A model generated the notes under the pieces. It was not told the DNA's origin, searched no databases, and saw only the letters and a program-made list of their open reading frames with translations. Made by a program: the position numbers and the translations under genes. A stretch of 6,068 nt of DNA from Prevotellaceae bacterium (GTDB lineage: Bacteria; Bacteroidota; Bacteroidia; Bacteroidales; Bacteroidaceae), in NCBI GenBank assembly GCA_030536165.1, contig JAUNQM010000163.1, positions 1 to 6,068 of the forward strand, given 5' to 3'. Positions 5,051 to 6,068 of this stretch are shown in pieces (positions within the stretch are counted from its first letter, which is position 1; every line of letters begins with the position of its first letter).

Positions 5051-6068
5051 ATGAAACATCTGATAATACTTGGCGATGGAATGGCCGACTGGCACGTGGA
5101 TGCTTTAGGCGGGCAGACGCTGTTGCAATACGCTGACACACCTCACTTCGACTGGCTTGCACGCAATGGACGTTGCGGCATGCTGAAAACCGTACCCGAT
5201 GGATTCCATCCTGGGAGCGAAGTGGCAAACAGCAGTATTCTTGGATACGACCAACGGCTTGTCTATGAAGGACGAGGTCCGTTGGAGGCTGCCAGCATTG
5301 GTGTTGAACTGGAGGATGGCGACTTGGCTTTGCGCTGCAATCTGGTGTGCATTGAAGGCGAGAATCTGAAGAATCATTCTTGTGGCAGATTAGAAACCGA
5401 GGAAGGTGATGTGCTGATAAGATTCCTGCAAGAGAAGCTTGGTTCTGACAGCGTACATTTCTATACTGGAGTTCAATATCGCCATCTGTTAGTGATTAAG
5501 AACGGTAACAAAAAGGTAAACTGCACACCGCCGCATGATGTGCCAGGGCAACCATTCCGACAGTATTTGCCTACTCCTGCTTGCGATGAAGCGAAAGAAA
5601 CGTGCGACTTGTTGCTACGACTGATGGAGCAGAGCCGAGAGTTGCTGAAAGACCATCCGCTGAACAAGCAAAGGATAGCACAAGGGCAAGACCCAGCCAA
5701 CAGCATCTGGCCGTGGGGCGGAGGCTACCGACCTGCCATGATACCACTGACCACAACCTATCCGCAGATACGCAATGGAGCAGTAATCACGGCTGTAGAT
5801 TTAATCAGAGGCATAGGCCACTACGCAGGGCTGCGTGTGATTCAGGTCGAAGGTGCAACAGGACTGTATGACACGAACTATGAAGGCAAGGCGCAGGCGG
5901 CTATTGATGCTTTGAAGACCGACGACTTCGTGTATGTCCACGTCGAGGCAAGCGATGAAGCTGGACATGAAGGCGACGTAAAACTAAAGTTGCAAACCAT
6001 CGAAGACCTCGACCATAGATTGCTCGCTCCTATATTAAATGAAGTCAGCACGTGGGACGAGCCTATAG
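5051..6068 (+). CDS. apgM: ApgM-type phosphoglycerate mutase-like homoserine kinase candidate (ThrB2), 3' end cut off
   Basis: A member of the alkaline phosphatase superfamily, close to archaeal-type cofactor-independent phosphoglycerate mutase (2-phosphoglycerate/3-phosphoglycerate interconversion). The branch found in thr operons lacking ThrB has been proposed as homoserine kinase (TIGR02535). Open to the window edge: 339 codons of a family length near 400. The start at 5051 gives MKHLIILGDGMADW, the form typical of the family; an in-frame ATG at 5045 adds two residues. Metal and catalytic motifs, numbered from 5051, are GDGMAD (8-13), GSEVANSSILGYD (55-67) with the active-site Ser region, GRGPLEAASIGV (74-85), HSCGRL (109-114), ANSIWPWGGG (216-225), AVDLIRGIG (248-256), GATGLYDTNYEGKA (268-281) and EASDEAGHEGD (299-309) with Asp302 and His306. 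The last ligands (expected in a DHPTP- and RTH-like tail) lie beyond the edge. It starts 10 nt after the thrA stop, so co-transcription is very likely and favours the threonine role; thrC would be expected next. A glycolytic mutase role cannot be excluded. Confidence 0.9.
   Translation, partial: MKHLIILGDGMADWHVDALGGQTLLQYADTPHFDWLARNGRCGMLKTVPDGFHPGSEVANSSILGYDQRLVYEGRGPLEAASIGVELEDGDLALRCNLVCIEGENLKNHSCGRLETEEGDVLIRFLQEKLGSDSVHFYTGVQYRHLLVIKNGNKKVNCTPPHDVPGQPFRQYLPTPACDEAKETCDLLLRLMEQSRELLKDHPLNKQRIAQGQDPANSIWPWGGGYRPAMIPLTTTYPQIRNGAVITAVDLIRGIGHYAGLRVIQVEGATGLYDTNYEGKAQAAIDALKTDDFVYVHVEASDEAGHEGDVKLKLQTIEDLDHRLLAPILNEVSTWDEPI

Noticed and set aside
5571..5871. Small open frames on both strands inside the apgM-like gene
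   Set aside because: The continuous frame from 5051 to the edge carries all family motifs; the others have no support.

Overview
This window looks like a piece of a Bacteroidota chromosome, most likely Prevotella or a close relative. The reasons are promoters of the TAnnTTTG type, start codons with A-rich leaders and no Shine-Dalgarno sequence, a fused aspartokinase/homoserine dehydrogenase followed directly by a phosphoglycerate-mutase-like homoserine kinase candidate, and a secreted CE15-type esterase. The genus is an inference from recalled family features; no search was run.

Layout. Positions 1-79 hold no gene, but contain a 22-bp tandem repeat built on palindromes (1-50) and a shared word pair that links this spacer to the end of the next gene. 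Positions 80-1279 (minus strand) encode a secreted glucuronoyl-esterase-like alpha/beta hydrolase (CE15 family) with a slightly short C-terminus. A divergent intergenic region of about 290 bp (1280-1569) carries a promoter for each direction; the rightward one sits in a near-perfect palindrome. Positions 1570-2526 (plus) encode a second secreted alpha/beta hydrolase/esterase whose 3' end folds into a hairpin that finishes on the stop codon. After a 93-bp spacer with its own promoter, the threonine operon begins: thrA (2620-5040) and, 10 nt later, an apgM/ThrB2-type gene (5051 to beyond the right edge).

How the genes work together. ThrA catalyses the first and third steps of the aspartate-to-threonine pathway. 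The ApgM-like protein is the family proposed to phosphorylate homoserine in bacteria that lack ThrB, and threonine synthase (thrC) would be expected just past the right edge. The two secreted hydrolases form a divergent pair that fits processing of plant cell wall or other ester-linked polymers in the periplasm or outside the cell. No SusC/SusD pair or glycoside hydrolase is visible, so a complete polysaccharide utilisation locus cannot be claimed.

Nothing in the window supports a new multi-gene system, CRISPR, prophage, IS element or RNA gene. The points most worth checking are the palindromic repeats and altered 3' end of the CE15 gene, the symmetric promoter at 1536-1555, and the kinase-versus-mutase identity of the last gene.
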